Source of the DNA: Pantoea wallisii
GTDB taxonomy: Bacteria; Pseudomonadota; Gammaproteobacteria; Enterobacterales; Enterobacteriaceae
DNA length: 64,000 bases
NCBI RefSeq assembly: GCF_002095485.1
Contig: NZ_MLFS01000005.1
Location: forward strand, 1-64,000
Direction of reading: 5' to 3'
Under the pieces are notes generated by a model. The model saw nothing but the letters and a program-made list of their open reading frames with translations, had not been told where the DNA came from and did no database searches. Numbering within the stretch: the stretch's first letter is position 1; every line of letters begins with the position of its first letter. A program made the translations under genes and the position numbers. Below are positions 17,520-26,487 of this stretch, piece after piece.

Positions 17520-18902
17520 TTAGAACCAGGCTTCCCACATTGCGCCAACGTTGAATGAATCCAGCTGCGTATTATCATTGCTGCCCTGCACGCGTGCGGT
17601 ACGCTTGTTATCCACTTCACCGCCGGTGACGTAGAAACGCAGCATCGGACGGAACTCTGGTCCCATGGCGATAGAGATATTTTGCGATAACGTCAGCTTC
17701 CAGCCGTGGTTATCACCGCCCATATCATAATCAACGCGCTGATAACCCGCTTCCAGCCAGGTCGAGTGCACATCGTTCCACCAGTACATCGGCCGTACAA
17801 TGGCGCCGTAGTTTTTACGGTTTTCACTCTGATCGGCACTGTTGTCGTAATCATGGAAAGCGAGCAGATATTCCACCTGCGCCTGTGGCGTAAATTTATA
17901 GCTACCCTCAAAGCTGGCATATAGTGTTTTTAAGTCGTCGGTTTTATTGTAAACGCTGTTATCGGCGTTATCAGAGTAGCGGGCGATCACTTTATTTACG
18001 CTGTTATCCCCGGTATGGCTTAATACAAACGCGCCTTGCCAGGCTTTCAGACGCTCCTGATCTTCAACCGCTTTAGAGTCAAAGCCATAGTTTGCATAGA
18101 TCTCCAGATCCAGCGGACCCACCTTCATACCGTGAATTTTTGATGTCAGCGCATAGTTGCCTTTATCACCGGTGCCTGAGCCCCCGGTACAGGTAATGCG
18201 CGACGGATTGGCTTCATCCTCCATCACTTCCGGGCTGCACGACTCCACAGCAGCGACAGCGGCAACGTCAAACTTCACCCCACCCAGATCAAAGTCTTTA
18301 ATCCCCGCTCCCTGACCATCATGGTTCATCCAGAAATAGTCGTTGATGCCCTGCTGCGGACGCTGGTGGAAATCGCGTCCCGCCCAGATATAGGCGTCGG
18401 GATTGGAGGCGAGAATGTTAGTTACGCCGGCATAGGCTTTTTTAAGGTTAACCTCGTCGCCCCAGTGATCGATCATCACGTTGACGTCCCAGATGGCTCC
18501 GTTATCCCCTTTAAACGCTTTGGAAAGCTGGAATTCGCCGCCATTGCCTTCATTACCCAGACGCCCGATGGCCGAAGCGCCATTGTAAGAGCCGTCTACA
18601 CCCACATATTTCTGATCGCCACTCTGGAAGTGCGCGCCGTAACGGGCATAGCCCGTGAACTTCACCCCATAGGGAATAGCCAGATCCGGAGATTGCGCCG
18701 GACTTTGTGGTTCATTAATAACATCAGCCTGTTTATTTACTGCGGTATCCAATTTGGCCTGCCGTTCGGCCAGGGCTTTATCAACGGCTTTTGCCACAAT
18801 GGCGTCAATTTGTTCCTGCGTGAACTCCTGTGCCGCTACCGTTCCAGAGCAAAGCGAAGCTATAGCCAGCAGCGACGCCGGCAGCTTTATATTCTTTTTC
18901 AT
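17520..18902 (-). CDS. LamB-type carbohydrate porin (BglH/ScrY-like)
   Basis: The 460-residue product has a signal peptide (SLLAIASLCSGTVAA), an N-terminal charged helix (FTQEQIDAIVAKAVDKALAE, onward) like the coiled-coil extension of ScrY/BglH, and an 18-strand LamB barrel. The first strand is VKFTGYARYGAHF and the end is FNVGAMWEAWF with the required C-terminal Phe. AYIWAGRDFHQRPQQGINDY is the maltoporin-family landmark. It is the last gene of the beta-glucoside PTS operon, so it probably admits aryl- or disaccharide beta-glucosides across the outer membrane. Confidence 0.92.
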   Translation of the reverse strand: MKKNIKLPASLLAIASLCSGTVAAQEFTQEQIDAIVAKAVDKALAERQAKLDTAVNKQADVINEPQSPAQSPDLAIPYGVKFTGYARYGAHFQSGDQKYVGVDGSYNGASAIGRLGNEGNGGEFQLSKAFKGDNGAIWDVNVMIDHWGDEVNLKKAYAGVTNILASNPDAYIWAGRDFHQRPQQGINDYFWMNHDGQGAGIKDFDLGGVKFDVAAVAAVESCSPEVMEDEANPSRITCTGGSGTGDKGNYALTSKIHGMKVGPLDLEIYANYGFDSKAVEDQERLKAWQGAFVLSHTGDNSVNKVIARYSDNADNSVYNKTDDLKTLYASFEGSYKFTPQAQVEYLLAFHDYDNSADQSENRKNYGAIVRPMYWWNDVHSTWLEAGYQRVDYDMGGDNHGWKLTLSQNISIAMGPEFRPMLRFYVTGGEVDNKRTARVQGSNDNTQLDSFNVGAMWEAWF

Positions 18903-19062
18903 TGTTGTCCCGATATCATCAGTTATTTCAGGTCATCGCGTTCTCGCCGGACGCAGCACAAAAGCATGCCGTCGCCCGGGAGCGCAGTTTATTTTTTAAC
19001 TCACAGAGGTTTCGTCATTACATATTGGGTACTGCTTATTCATCCGGCCCGCGAATAATCTA

Positions 19063-19365
19063 TTAACGCTGATAGAGATGAACAATCTCAGCAGATAATT
19101 CACGCGCCAGTATCGACGTCATTAAATGATCCTGTGCATGCACCATAATTAATGTCATCGGCTGTTTTGCCTCGCCTGCATCCTGCTCAATTAATGCTGT
19201 CTGCATTTTATGCGCCTGCCGGGCAAAGGTATCCGACTCCTGTAACAGTTTCTGCGCCTCTTCAGGACTTCCCTGACGCGCAGCCTGCAGCGCCTCAAAG
19301 CACAGGCTTCTGGCGTGCCCTGAGTTCACAATGATCTCCATCACCGCTTCTTCTAAATCAATCAT
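19063..19365 (-). CDS. PTS lactose/cellobiose-type EIIA component
   Basis: The 100-residue helical product is an EIIA of the Lac/Chb family. The phosphorylated His is expected to be His76 in TLIMVHAQDHLMTS. It shares the family's N-terminal hairpin (MEIIVNSGHARSLCFEALQA). It overlaps the GH1 gene stop by four bases and is followed after 160 bases by the porin gene. It passes phosphate from HPr to the EIIB encoded upstream. A second possible start is Met9. Confidence 0.93.
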   Translation of the reverse strand: MIDLEEAVMEIIVNSGHARSLCFEALQAARQGSPEEAQKLLQESDTFARQAHKMQTALIEQDAGEAKQPMTLIMVHAQDHLMTSILARELSAEIVHLYQR

Positions 19366-20761
19366 CTGCTCTGCTCCTGCTCACTAAAACCATTATTAGC
19401 CGACGTCGCGGCAAACCATGCACCGCTCTTTTTCACGGTGCGCTGCTGAGTGGCTAAATCAAGCTGCACAAAGCCATAACGGTTTTTATAACCGTTACAC
19501 CATGACCAGTTATCGATAAAGGTCCACATGTGATAGCCAAGGCAATGTGCACCTTCACTGATGCCTTTATGCAGCCATTTTAAATGCTCAGTAATAAAAT
19601 CGATCCGATATTGATCGTCAATTATGCCCTCCTGCACAAAGCGCTGCTCATTTTCAACGCCCATGCCGTTCTCTGAAATAAAACAGCGCGGATTACCGTA
19701 ATTAACCCGTAAATTGGTCAGGATGTCATAGATGCCGGGTTCATAAATTTCCCAACCACGATACGGATTCATTTTGCGGCCAGGCATCTCATAGTTTTCA
19801 AAAAACCATTCCGGCATAAATGGCGATTCAGGATTAACCGCGCTGTCACGGCATTTCACCCGGCGTGGCTGATAGTAATTGACGCCCAGCAGATCGATTT
19901 TACCCTCGGCGATGAGCGCACAATCGTCTGGCTGCGTGACAGGCAGTTGATCGTGCTGGCGCAGCAGCGCCACCAGATCCGCCGGATATTCGCCGCGTAA
20001 AACCGGGTCGAGGAAGCTGCGATTAAACAGCAGATCGGCATGGTGGGCGGCAGTGATATCCGCCGGATGCTGCGAACGTGGATAAGAGGGCGTCAGGTTC
20101 AGCACGATACCAATTTCACCGCGGTACTGCCCTGCCCGATACGCGCGCACCGCCGACGCGTGCGCCAGCACCGTGTGATACGCCACCGTTGCCGCACGCC
20201 TGAAATCGACAACATTGGGATAGTGGAAATCATAGAGATAGCCACCCTCAACCGGCACAATCGGCTCGTTAAACGTGAACCAGTGCAGCACGCGATCGCC
20301 GAACAGGTCAAAGCAGATTTGGGCATAACGGCTAAAGGCAGCCACCACTTCGCGGCTCTCCCAGCCGCCTTTTTGCTGCATCACCATCGGCATATCAAAG
20401 TGAAACAGCGTAATAAAGGGCTTGATGCCCTGCGCCAGCAGTTCATCAATCACGTTATTGTAGAAGGTGACCGCTTCCGGATTCACCTCACCGGTGCCGT
20501 CCGGAATCAGCCGCGACCAGCTCAGTGAAGTCCGAAAGCTGTTGTGGTTGAGCTGCTTTAGCAGGGCGATATCCTGCCGCCAGTGTTGGTAAAAGGTGGA
20601 GGTATTTGCCGGCCCGATATTTTGATGAAAGCGCCAGGGCTGCTGCGCATACCAGACATCCCATGTGGTGGCGCTTTTGCCACCCGCCAGGCTATCACCT
20701 TCGGTCTGTAACGCGGAGCTGGCACTGCCCACCAGAAATTCTCAGGAAATACATACTTCAT
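19362..20761 (-). pseudogene. Glycoside hydrolase family 1, 6-phospho-beta-glucosidase; frameshift near start
   Basis: The body is a typical GH1 enzyme with acid/base Glu in WFTFNEPIVPVEG and nucleophile Glu in CFISENGMG, plus the C-terminal GYHMWTFIDNWSW. The true start is ATG 20761 behind GGAGAG (MKYVFPENFWW), but that frame diverges after codon 11. Restoring one G (plus strand CCC at 20728-20730) joins FWWGSASSALQTEGD and gives 466 residues. Phospho-beta-glucosidase activity is inferred from the surrounding PTS genes. Real mutation versus sequencing error is unresolved. Confidence 0.87.
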
Positions 20762-20776
20762 GGTTTCTCTCCGGCA

Positions 20777-22105
20777 TCAATGCGTGCCAAGGGTTTCAGC
20801 AACGGGGCTGCGATTTTGTGCTTTCTGCTCTTCGGTTTTCATCAGAGAGCGTTCGTAAGCACGCAGGAAAGGCAGATACATCAGGGCAGAGAGCACCATA
20901 CAAATCAGGCACATCACGACCGGGCTGATCGCCCAGTTGGCCGCCCATGAGGCACCAATGGGCGCAGGTGTTGTCCAGGGCGTGAGGGAGACGACCTGAG
21001 CCAGCCAGCCCATTTTGGTTGCGGTATAGGCCAAAACAGCGTTAATCATTGGCACGCAGACAAACGGGATAAACAGCAGCGGGTTCATGATGATCGGGGC
21101 ACCGAACAGAATCGGTTCATTGATGTTAAAGAAGCTGGGGATGATGCCCATTTTGCCGATGGTACGCAGATGCGTCGCGCGACTGCGCAGTAACAGAAAG
21201 GCCAGCGGCAGCGTGGAACCTACGCCCCCAATCAGCAGGAAGTGATCCCAGAACCCCTGCAGATAGATGTGCGGCAGTGCACTGCCCGCCGCCAGCGCCG
21301 CCTGGTTAGCGGATAAGTTGGCCATCCAGAACGGGTTCATGATGCCCGTCACAATCAGCGCGCCGTGGATGCCGGCGAACCAGAAGATCTGGCACAGCAG
21401 GACGGAGAGCAAAATAGCCGGCAGCGAATCTGACGCCGAGACCAGTGGCTCCAGCACATGCATGATAGCTTGCGGGATAATCATGCCGGTTTTCGCTTCG
21501 ATCAATAAGTTCAGCGGATGCAGCGTGCCGATGATCACCACTACCGGAATAAGGATCTCAAACGAGCGCGCAACGCCGGTTGGCACCTCTTTAGGTAACC
21601 GAATGGTGATGTTGTTTTGCTTAAGCCAGGCGTAGATACGTGTTGAATAGATTGAGGTGATCAGCGCGGTAAAAATTCCCTGTCCGGAGAGATATTGCGT
21701 GGAAATCGTGCCGTCAGAGTAAGGCGCGGCAACCAGCAGGAAGGCCATAAATGCCAGCAAACCCGACATCACCGGGTCAAGCGAGAACTGCCGGCCCAGA
21801 CTGGCGCCAATTCCTACTGAGATAAAGAACGTCATCACGCCCATGCTCAGATTGAACGGCAGCATGAGCTGCTCGCGGTAAGTAATGGAGAAGTCCAGCC
21901 AGGCGCGGGCAAAGCTGTTCGTTGTCGTTTCCGAAAAGGGCGGAAAGATAAAGACCAGCATAAAAGAGCCAATAATCATAAACGGCAGTGCAGCGGTAAA
22001 GCCATCGCGGATAGCGATGACGTATTTCTGCTGCCCAAGCCGACCCGCCAGCGGGGTGATGGAGTGCTCAATAACCGCAACCATTGATTGATATAACGAA
22101 CTCAT
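20777..22105 (-). CDS. PTS cellobiose-type EIIC permease
   Basis: The 442-residue product is an integral membrane EIIC of the Lac family, with about ten hydrophobic segments and characteristic motifs QKYVIAIRDGFTAALPFMII, IFWFAGIHGALIVTGI, and FNINEPILFGAPIIMNP containing the conserved Glu. It transports and co-phosphorylates beta-glucosides with the EIIB and EIIA neighbours. It is 13 bases downstream of EIIB and 16 bases upstream of the GH1 gene. Confidence 0.94.
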   Translation of the reverse strand: MSSLYQSMVAVIEHSITPLAGRLGQQKYVIAIRDGFTAALPFMIIGSFMLVFIFPPFSETTTNSFARAWLDFSITYREQLMLPFNLSMGVMTFFISVGIGASLGRQFSLDPVMSGLLAFMAFLLVAAPYSDGTISTQYLSGQGIFTALITSIYSTRIYAWLKQNNITIRLPKEVPTGVARSFEILIPVVVIIGTLHPLNLLIEAKTGMIIPQAIMHVLEPLVSASDSLPAILLSVLLCQIFWFAGIHGALIVTGIMNPFWMANLSANQAALAAGSALPHIYLQGFWDHFLLIGGVGSTLPLAFLLLRSRATHLRTIGKMGIIPSFFNINEPILFGAPIIMNPLLFIPFVCVPMINAVLAYTATKMGWLAQVVSLTPWTTPAPIGASWAANWAISPVVMCLICMVLSALMYLPFLRAYERSLMKTEEQKAQNRSPVAETLGTH

Positions 22106-22117
22106 AAGCGCACCTTT

Positions 22118-22438
22118 TTAGTTAGCCGCTTCAATGAGCGACAGAGCGTAATCCAGAACCTTATCACCGCGTTGCATGCCGTAGTCCATCATGTCGATGG
22201 GCTCAACGGGGATGCCACGGGTGGCTGCTTTTTCTGCCAGCGCTTTCAGCATGTATTTCACCTGCGGTCCGAGCAGTACCACCTGATAAAGCGGGAACTG
22301 CTCGTCAAACTCCGCCACGCCAAAGGCTTTAATTTCAACCGCTAAGCCTCTCTCTTGAGCTACGTCAGCCATTTTCCGCACCAGCATGCTGGTGGACATC
22401 CCTGCCGAGCAACACAACATTATCTTGTACATCGCCAT
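22118..22438 (-). CDS. PTS cellobiose-type EIIB component
   Basis: The 106-residue product is an EIIB of the Lac/Chb family with the phosphocysteine loop LCCSAGMSTSMLV, Cys10 being the expected phosphoacceptor. It is the first gene of the operon EIIB-EIIC-GH1-EIIA-porin. Its start is about 50 bases from a LacI-type operator. Confidence 0.93.
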   Translation of the reverse strand: MAMYKIMLCCSAGMSTSMLVRKMADVAQERGLAVEIKAFGVAEFDEQFPLYQVVLLGPQVKYMLKALAEKAATRGIPVEPIDMMDYGMQRGDKVLDYALSLIEAAN

Positions 22439-22487
22439 CCAATCCTCAGGGTTTTACGTATTAGTGTGGCGACGATTGGATATCATA

Positions 22488-22499
22488 TGGAACGTTTCA
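22488..22499. promoter_or_regulatory. LacI-family operator TGGAACGTTTCA
   Basis: TGGAACGTTTCA is a near-perfect palindrome of the LacI/GalR operator class with the central CG (ideal TGAAACGTTTCA). It lies between the EIIB start (22438) and the divergent LacI gene (22722), so it is the probable binding site of that regulator. Confidence 0.7.
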
Positions 22500-22516
22500 T
22501 GAGTGAAGGATAGAAC

Positions 22517-22532
22517 TGTGATGCTTATCAAT
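22517..22532 (+). promoter_or_regulatory. Candidate CRP site upstream of the PTS operon
   Basis: TGTGATGCTTATCAAT matches the strong left half (TGTGA) and part of the right half of the CRP consensus. The position, ~80 bases before EIIB, fits catabolite control of a PTS operon. Confidence 0.35.
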
Positions 22533-22609
22533 ATCTGGGGTTAAGGGCAGTTCTTAATACGATTTGAGTCACAAAATTTCGGGCTTTATGGATAGCGTAA
22601 GCAGCGATA

Positions 22610-22626
22610 TGGAAAATCTGTTTCCA
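22610..22626. promoter_or_regulatory. Inverted repeat TGGAAA-N5-TTTCCA
   Basis: TGGAAA and TTTCCA form perfect 6-bp arms around ATCTG, about 95 bases before the LacI regulator start. It may be a second operator used for autoregulation. Confidence 0.4.
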
Positions 22627-22721
22627 GGATTGAGGAAAACTGGCTATACTTCTGCGGTGAATAAATGCACGAATGCCAGCATTACTATCTTGAAGTCACA
22701 CGCAGGTTTTACGGGAGAAAG

Positions 22722-23675
22722 ATGTCTACTATCAACGATGTATCGCGTTTGGCTGGGGTGTCAAAAGCCACAGTTTCACGGGTGTTGAGTGGCTCGCGCG
22801 GCGTTAAGGAAGCCAGCCGTCTTGCTGTGTTAAAAGCGGCGGAAGAGTTGAAATACCGTCCTAACGTTATCGCGCAATCCCTGTATAGCCAGACCACTAA
22901 CTGCATTGGCGTTATCTGCGCGCAGGATAATATTAACCAGACCACCGCTTACCTTTACGCACTGGAGAAGCAGTTAAGCCAGCATCAGAAACATCTGCTG
23001 TTGCGCTTTGCCAATAGCAAAGCGGAGATCATGAATGCGCTGGATGAACTCAACTGCGGACTGTGCGACGACGTGCTGATCATTGGCGCACGCTTGCCGC
23101 TGAACCTTGAAGATGAAAATGTGGTGCTGGTGGATTGCGCTGAAGCGGAAGGCCCAAATAGCATTCAGTTTGATCACGCGTTTGCCGCCGAAACGGCCTG
23201 TAATTATTTGATCAATCAGGGTAAGCGCCAGATCGCACTTATCCATCCGGAAGAGCATGGCTCGGCCGAGCCGGTGTTACATGGCTACAAGTTGGCGCTG
23301 GAGAAGAATTTTCTGCCCTTCAACCGTAATCTGGTGATCACAGACTCCGTCTCCTCCTCTGTTGCTATCCAAATGCTGCTGAACAACGCCAGCACCCGGA
23401 ATTTCAACGCCCTGCTGGTGGCCAATGAACAGGAAGCGCAAAACGTCATCGCCCAGTTACAGGCATTCAATAAATCCGTCCCCACCGACATCATGGTATT
23501 TAGCCTGGCCGGTTCGCTGAATTTGCCCGGTGTGCCTGTGATTCCTGCGATTGAGTACTCCATGGATGCGATGGCGGCAAGGATTGTGAACTGGCTGACG
23601 ACGAAAACGCAGACGATGCTGGGATCGTCCGTGCTGCGGGGTGATTTAATTATTCCGGATATGCGTAAGCGCTAA
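22722..23675 (+). CDS. LacI family repressor of the beta-glucoside PTS operon
   Basis: The 317-residue product begins MSTINDVSRLAGVSKATVSR, the classic LacI helix-turn-helix plus hinge helix, followed by a sugar-binding-protein-like core (IGVICAQDNINQ through VLRGDLIIPDMRKR). I start at ATG 22722, which follows GGGAGAAAG. An upstream extension to 22665 is not family-like. It is divergent from the PTS operon and closest to the AscG/BglR-like regulators. It likely represses EIIB-EIIC-GH1-EIIA-porin via 22488-22499. Confidence 0.92.
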   Translation: MSTINDVSRLAGVSKATVSRVLSGSRGVKEASRLAVLKAAEELKYRPNVIAQSLYSQTTNCIGVICAQDNINQTTAYLYALEKQLSQHQKHLLLRFANSKAEIMNALDELNCGLCDDVLIIGARLPLNLEDENVVLVDCAEAEGPNSIQFDHAFAAETACNYLINQGKRQIALIHPEEHGSAEPVLHGYKLALEKNFLPFNRNLVITDSVSSSVAIQMLLNNASTRNFNALLVANEQEAQNVIAQLQAFNKSVPTDIMVFSLAGSLNLPGVPVIPAIEYSMDAMAARIVNWLTTKTQTMLGSSVLRGDLIIPDMRKR

Positions 23676-23835
23676 CGGGCGCTGGCGGAATAAACCACCG
23701 TTATTCGCAAAAGAGTGATGCGTAAATTTCAGGCTTGGCTAAAGCGTATGTGAAAGAAGACTGTGACGGCACATAAAGGGCATTTGTGCTAAAAGGGTAA
23801 TCCAGGCTTATGCCTGAAACCTGAAGGAGCAAAGA

Positions 23836-23994
23836 ATGAGAACGCAAAAAAGGTGTATGGGATATGTTGCCATCGTGGTGGATGATTACGATCGGGCCAT
23901 TGAATATTACACAAACCAACTGGGCTTTACCCTCGTCGAAGATACCCCACAACCGGGTAAACGTTGGGATCTTTACCAAAATACACAGGAATAA
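23836..23994 (+). pseudogene. N-terminal fragment of a VOC (glyoxalase-like) protein
   Basis: A well-placed ATG (AAGGAGC site) opens a 52-residue frame with the VOC beginning MGYVAIVVDDYDRAIEYYTN and QLGFTLVEDTPQPGKRW. It then leaves family similarity (DLYQNTQE) and stops. Intact relatives are ~120-130 residues and continue with a VVVAPP-like strand, so the 3' two thirds are missing. It is probably a deletion remnant. The stop lies 41 bases before the RidA-like gene. Confidence 0.7.
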
Positions 23995-24035
23995 ATTACT
24001 TAAGCTTTGGCGTGCTCTCTTATTAGAAGTTCGGT

Positions 24036-24413
24036 ATGAAGGACTTAGTACGAAAGAATTATCCGGAATTAGGTCAAGTTAAAGCCCCGTATGTGCATGC
24101 AGTAAAACAAGGTAATACACTCTATATTTCCGGATTAACCGCGTTTGGCACTGCTGCTCAGTCTGCTGGTATTACCGTGCAGGCTGAGGAGGTATTTAGC
24201 CAGATGAAAAAGATTGCCCGGGCTGAGGGCACAGATTTTTCGGCGCTGATTAAAGTGACAATATTCATCACGTCGTTCGATGAAATCACTGAATTGCGGC
24301 AGGTACTCTATCGCAACTATGGTGAACATTTACCTGCCAGCTCTTTGGTGGAAGTCAGCCGTCTCTTTTCACCTGATCTTAAAATTGAGATTGAGGCTAT
24401 TTTAGGGCTCTGA
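24036..24413 (+). CDS. RidA/YjgF family protein lacking the catalytic arginine
   Basis: The 125-residue product follows the RidA fold: VHAVKQGNTLYISGLTAFGT, a central FSQMKKIARAEGTDFSALIK, and the C-terminal VEVSRLFSPDLKIEIEAI. In true RidA imine deaminases the motif before VEV reads PARS, with Arg105 binding the substrate carboxylate. Here it is PASS, so the Arg is Ser. It therefore probably lacks classical 2-aminoacrylate deaminase activity and may belong to another Rid subfamily. It has no clear ribosome-binding site. Function is unknown. Confidence 0.82.
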   Translation: MKDLVRKNYPELGQVKAPYVHAVKQGNTLYISGLTAFGTAAQSAGITVQAEEVFSQMKKIARAEGTDFSALIKVTIFITSFDEITELRQVLYRNYGEHLPASSLVEVSRLFSPDLKIEIEAILGL

Positions 24414-24548
24414 ACGTTTGCATCATGGCCGCCTTATCAATGATTCCGGCAATCAGGTTCACGGCTGTGTGCCGGAACAGGTCCGCCACCCGATACTGCG
24501 GCGAAAAACGACTATCTCAATGCGTTGAAAAGACATGCAGCTTTATGC

Positions 24549-25643
24549 TTAACGCCCGTCCGGCATTGCGCTGCCTCTTTCGCTGCCATCATGATCACAG
24601 GGTAACAGCAGCGTAAAGCGTGTGCCGCCCATTATGCCCGCGCTGCAAGTGATAGCGCCACCGTGCGCGGTAATAATCGCTTTAACCACCGCCAGCCCGA
24701 GGCCCGTGCCACCGCTGGCGCGAGAGCGCGATCGATCGCCACGTGTAAAGGGATCGAACAGCGATGTCTCAATCTCTGCGGGGATGCCCGGACCTTCATC
24801 CTCCACGCTGATTGCTATGCACGCTTTTTGCTGATAACAGGCGATTCTGACGATGCCCGGCGTGGCGTAGCGCTGGGCGTTATCCAGTAACGCCAGCAGC
24901 GCCTGCCGGATACGCGCGGCGTCACCATGCAGCGTGACATCGTCCAGCTCAAGCACCAGAGAGAGATTGCGCTCAGCCAGTGAGGCGCGCATCAGCTCGG
25001 CTACCGCGCGGATCTCTCTGTCCAGTACAACGTATTCGGGATGCAACAGCATGTGGCCACTGTCCGCCAGGCTGAGCGTGCGCAGGTCTTCAATCAGACG
25101 GGCGAGCCCATCGGTCTGTTTAACCAGGTTAACAAACAGCGCATGATCGGGGGTAAATACACCGTCTGCCAGGCCCTGCAGCCGGCCCTGAAGGATAGTT
25201 ACGGGTGTGCGCAGCTCATGCGCGATGGCCGCGTTCCAGGTGGTTATTTCACCCGATGTTTTTTCCAGCTGTGCGGCCATGGAGTTGAAATCCGCCACCA
25301 TCGCCGAGATCTCCCGCAGGCGGTGATCGCCGTTGTGCGCCCTGGCGCTCAGCTCGCCTCCCGCTATTTTACGGGCGCTCTCCGCCAGCGAATTGAGCGG
25401 CAGTAACAGCTTGCGGGCAAAGCGCATGGCGGCAAACACCGCCACCATCAGAGAAAGCAGCGTGGAGATAGCGAACATGATCCAGTCTCTGGTGGTCGCC
25501 TCATTGCCTTCGATCGTTGCCGGATCAATCAGCGACGAGATAGCGTCCCAGACGTAATAGACCAAAAACGACAGCACAATCGAGGCGGCCGTGACATGAA
25601 CCAGAAGCCACGCCAGGTGGCGGCTTAATCCTGCGTTATTCAC
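24549..25643 (-). CDS. Sensor histidine kinase, AdeS-like
   Basis: The 364-residue product has two membrane segments around an extracytoplasmic loop, a HAMP region and a HisKA domain with WNAAIAHELRTPVTILQG containing His142. The ATPase domain has N (LLDNAQRY), G1 (EDEGPGIP) and G2 (GGTGLGLAVV) boxes. The block around the phospho-His, including IEDLRTLSL, is strikingly like Acinetobacter AdeS. It is transcribed with the AdeR-like regulator and divergent from an RND pump, so it likely senses an efflux-inducing signal and controls that pump. Confidence 0.9.
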   Translation of the reverse strand: MNNAGLSRHLAWLLVHVTAASIVLSFLVYYVWDAISSLIDPATIEGNEATTRDWIMFAISTLLSLMVAVFAAMRFARKLLLPLNSLAESARKIAGGELSARAHNGDHRLREISAMVADFNSMAAQLEKTSGEITTWNAAIAHELRTPVTILQGRLQGLADGVFTPDHALFVNLVKQTDGLARLIEDLRTLSLADSGHMLLHPEYVVLDREIRAVAELMRASLAERNLSLVLELDDVTLHGDAARIRQALLALLDNAQRYATPGIVRIACYQQKACIAISVEDEGPGIPAEIETSLFDPFTRGDRSRSRASGGTGLGLAVVKAIITAHGGAITCSAGIMGGTRFTLLLPCDHDGSERGSAMPDGR

Positions 25644-26342
25644 TTAATCCCCCAGCCGATAACCGACGCCGCGCACACTCTCCGGCACGCCCGTGATACC
25701 CGCCTCTTCCAGTTTTCGGCGGAGCTTACTGATGTGGCTGTCTACCGTCCGCTCCAGCGTTTCCCCCTCGGACAGACAGTTCTCCAGCAGCGCCTGGCGG
25801 CTGAACACTTTGCGTGGATAGCGCATCAGCCAGGCCAGTAAGCGGAATTCGGTGGTGGTCAGGCCGGGGGCGATCGCCTGCTCCGTTCGGGGATCAACCA
25901 CGCGGAACTCATCGCTGTAGACCTTAAGCCGCGTACTGACCAGCACGCCCGGTTCGGCAGGCATGGCCTGCGAACTCGCGCGGCGCAGGATAGCGTGCGT
26001 ACGCGCCACCACTTCTGCCGGAGTAAAAGGCTTGATGACATAATCATCTGCGCCAATGCGCAGGGCGGAGAGTTTATCCGTAACGTCATCGCTGGCGGTT
26101 AACATCAATACCGGCGTATTGCCACGCCGGCGCAGCTCGGCCAACACCTGCCAGCCATCCATGCCCGGCATACGAATATCCAGAATCACCAGCGCAGGCG
26201 CCTCCTGCGCGTAAAGCTCCAGCGCCTGCAAACCATCGGCAGCGTGGCGGGTGCGAAAGCCGTCGCGCTGCAGATAGGCCGTGACGATAGCGGCAATTTC
26301 AGCATCGTCTTCAACAACAAGAATCAAGAAGTGACTGTTCAT
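25644..26342 (-). CDS. OmpR-family response regulator, AdeR-like
   Basis: The 232-residue product has a receiver domain (acidic pair in LILVVEDDAEI, phospho-Asp55 in VILDIRMPG, Lys104 in YVIKPF) and a C-terminal winged helix (TEFRLLAWLMRYPRKVFSR, VDSHISKLRRKLEEAG). It resembles AdeR of Acinetobacter. Its gene abuts the kinase gene: the stop is next to the kinase start. It is divergent from the pump genes with a 145-base shared promoter region, in which I see no clear regulator repeat. Confidence 0.9.
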   Translation of the reverse strand: MNSHFLILVVEDDAEIAAIVTAYLQRDGFRTRHAADGLQALELYAQEAPALVILDIRMPGMDGWQVLAELRRRGNTPVLMLTASDDVTDKLSALRIGADDYVIKPFTPAEVVARTHAILRRASSQAMPAEPGVLVSTRLKVYSDEFRVVDPRTEQAIAPGLTTTEFRLLAWLMRYPRKVFSRQALLENCLSEGETLERTVDSHISKLRRKLEEAGITGVPESVRGVGYRLGD

Positions 26343-26487
26343 GGCTGTACCTTATTGCATCGCGATCCGCCTGTTAAAGCGATTTTTTATTTTTTTCATC
26401 TCCATACGCCCTCCACAAAACATCCACCGTTCCTCAATAGAGACACAGTAACCTGCCGGTTTAATTTTGATACCAGGAAGAACCAAT

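Noticed and set aside
23701..23979. 92-codon minus-strand ORF
   Set aside because: It overlaps the VOC fragment antisense, and the VOC frame has recognisable motifs.
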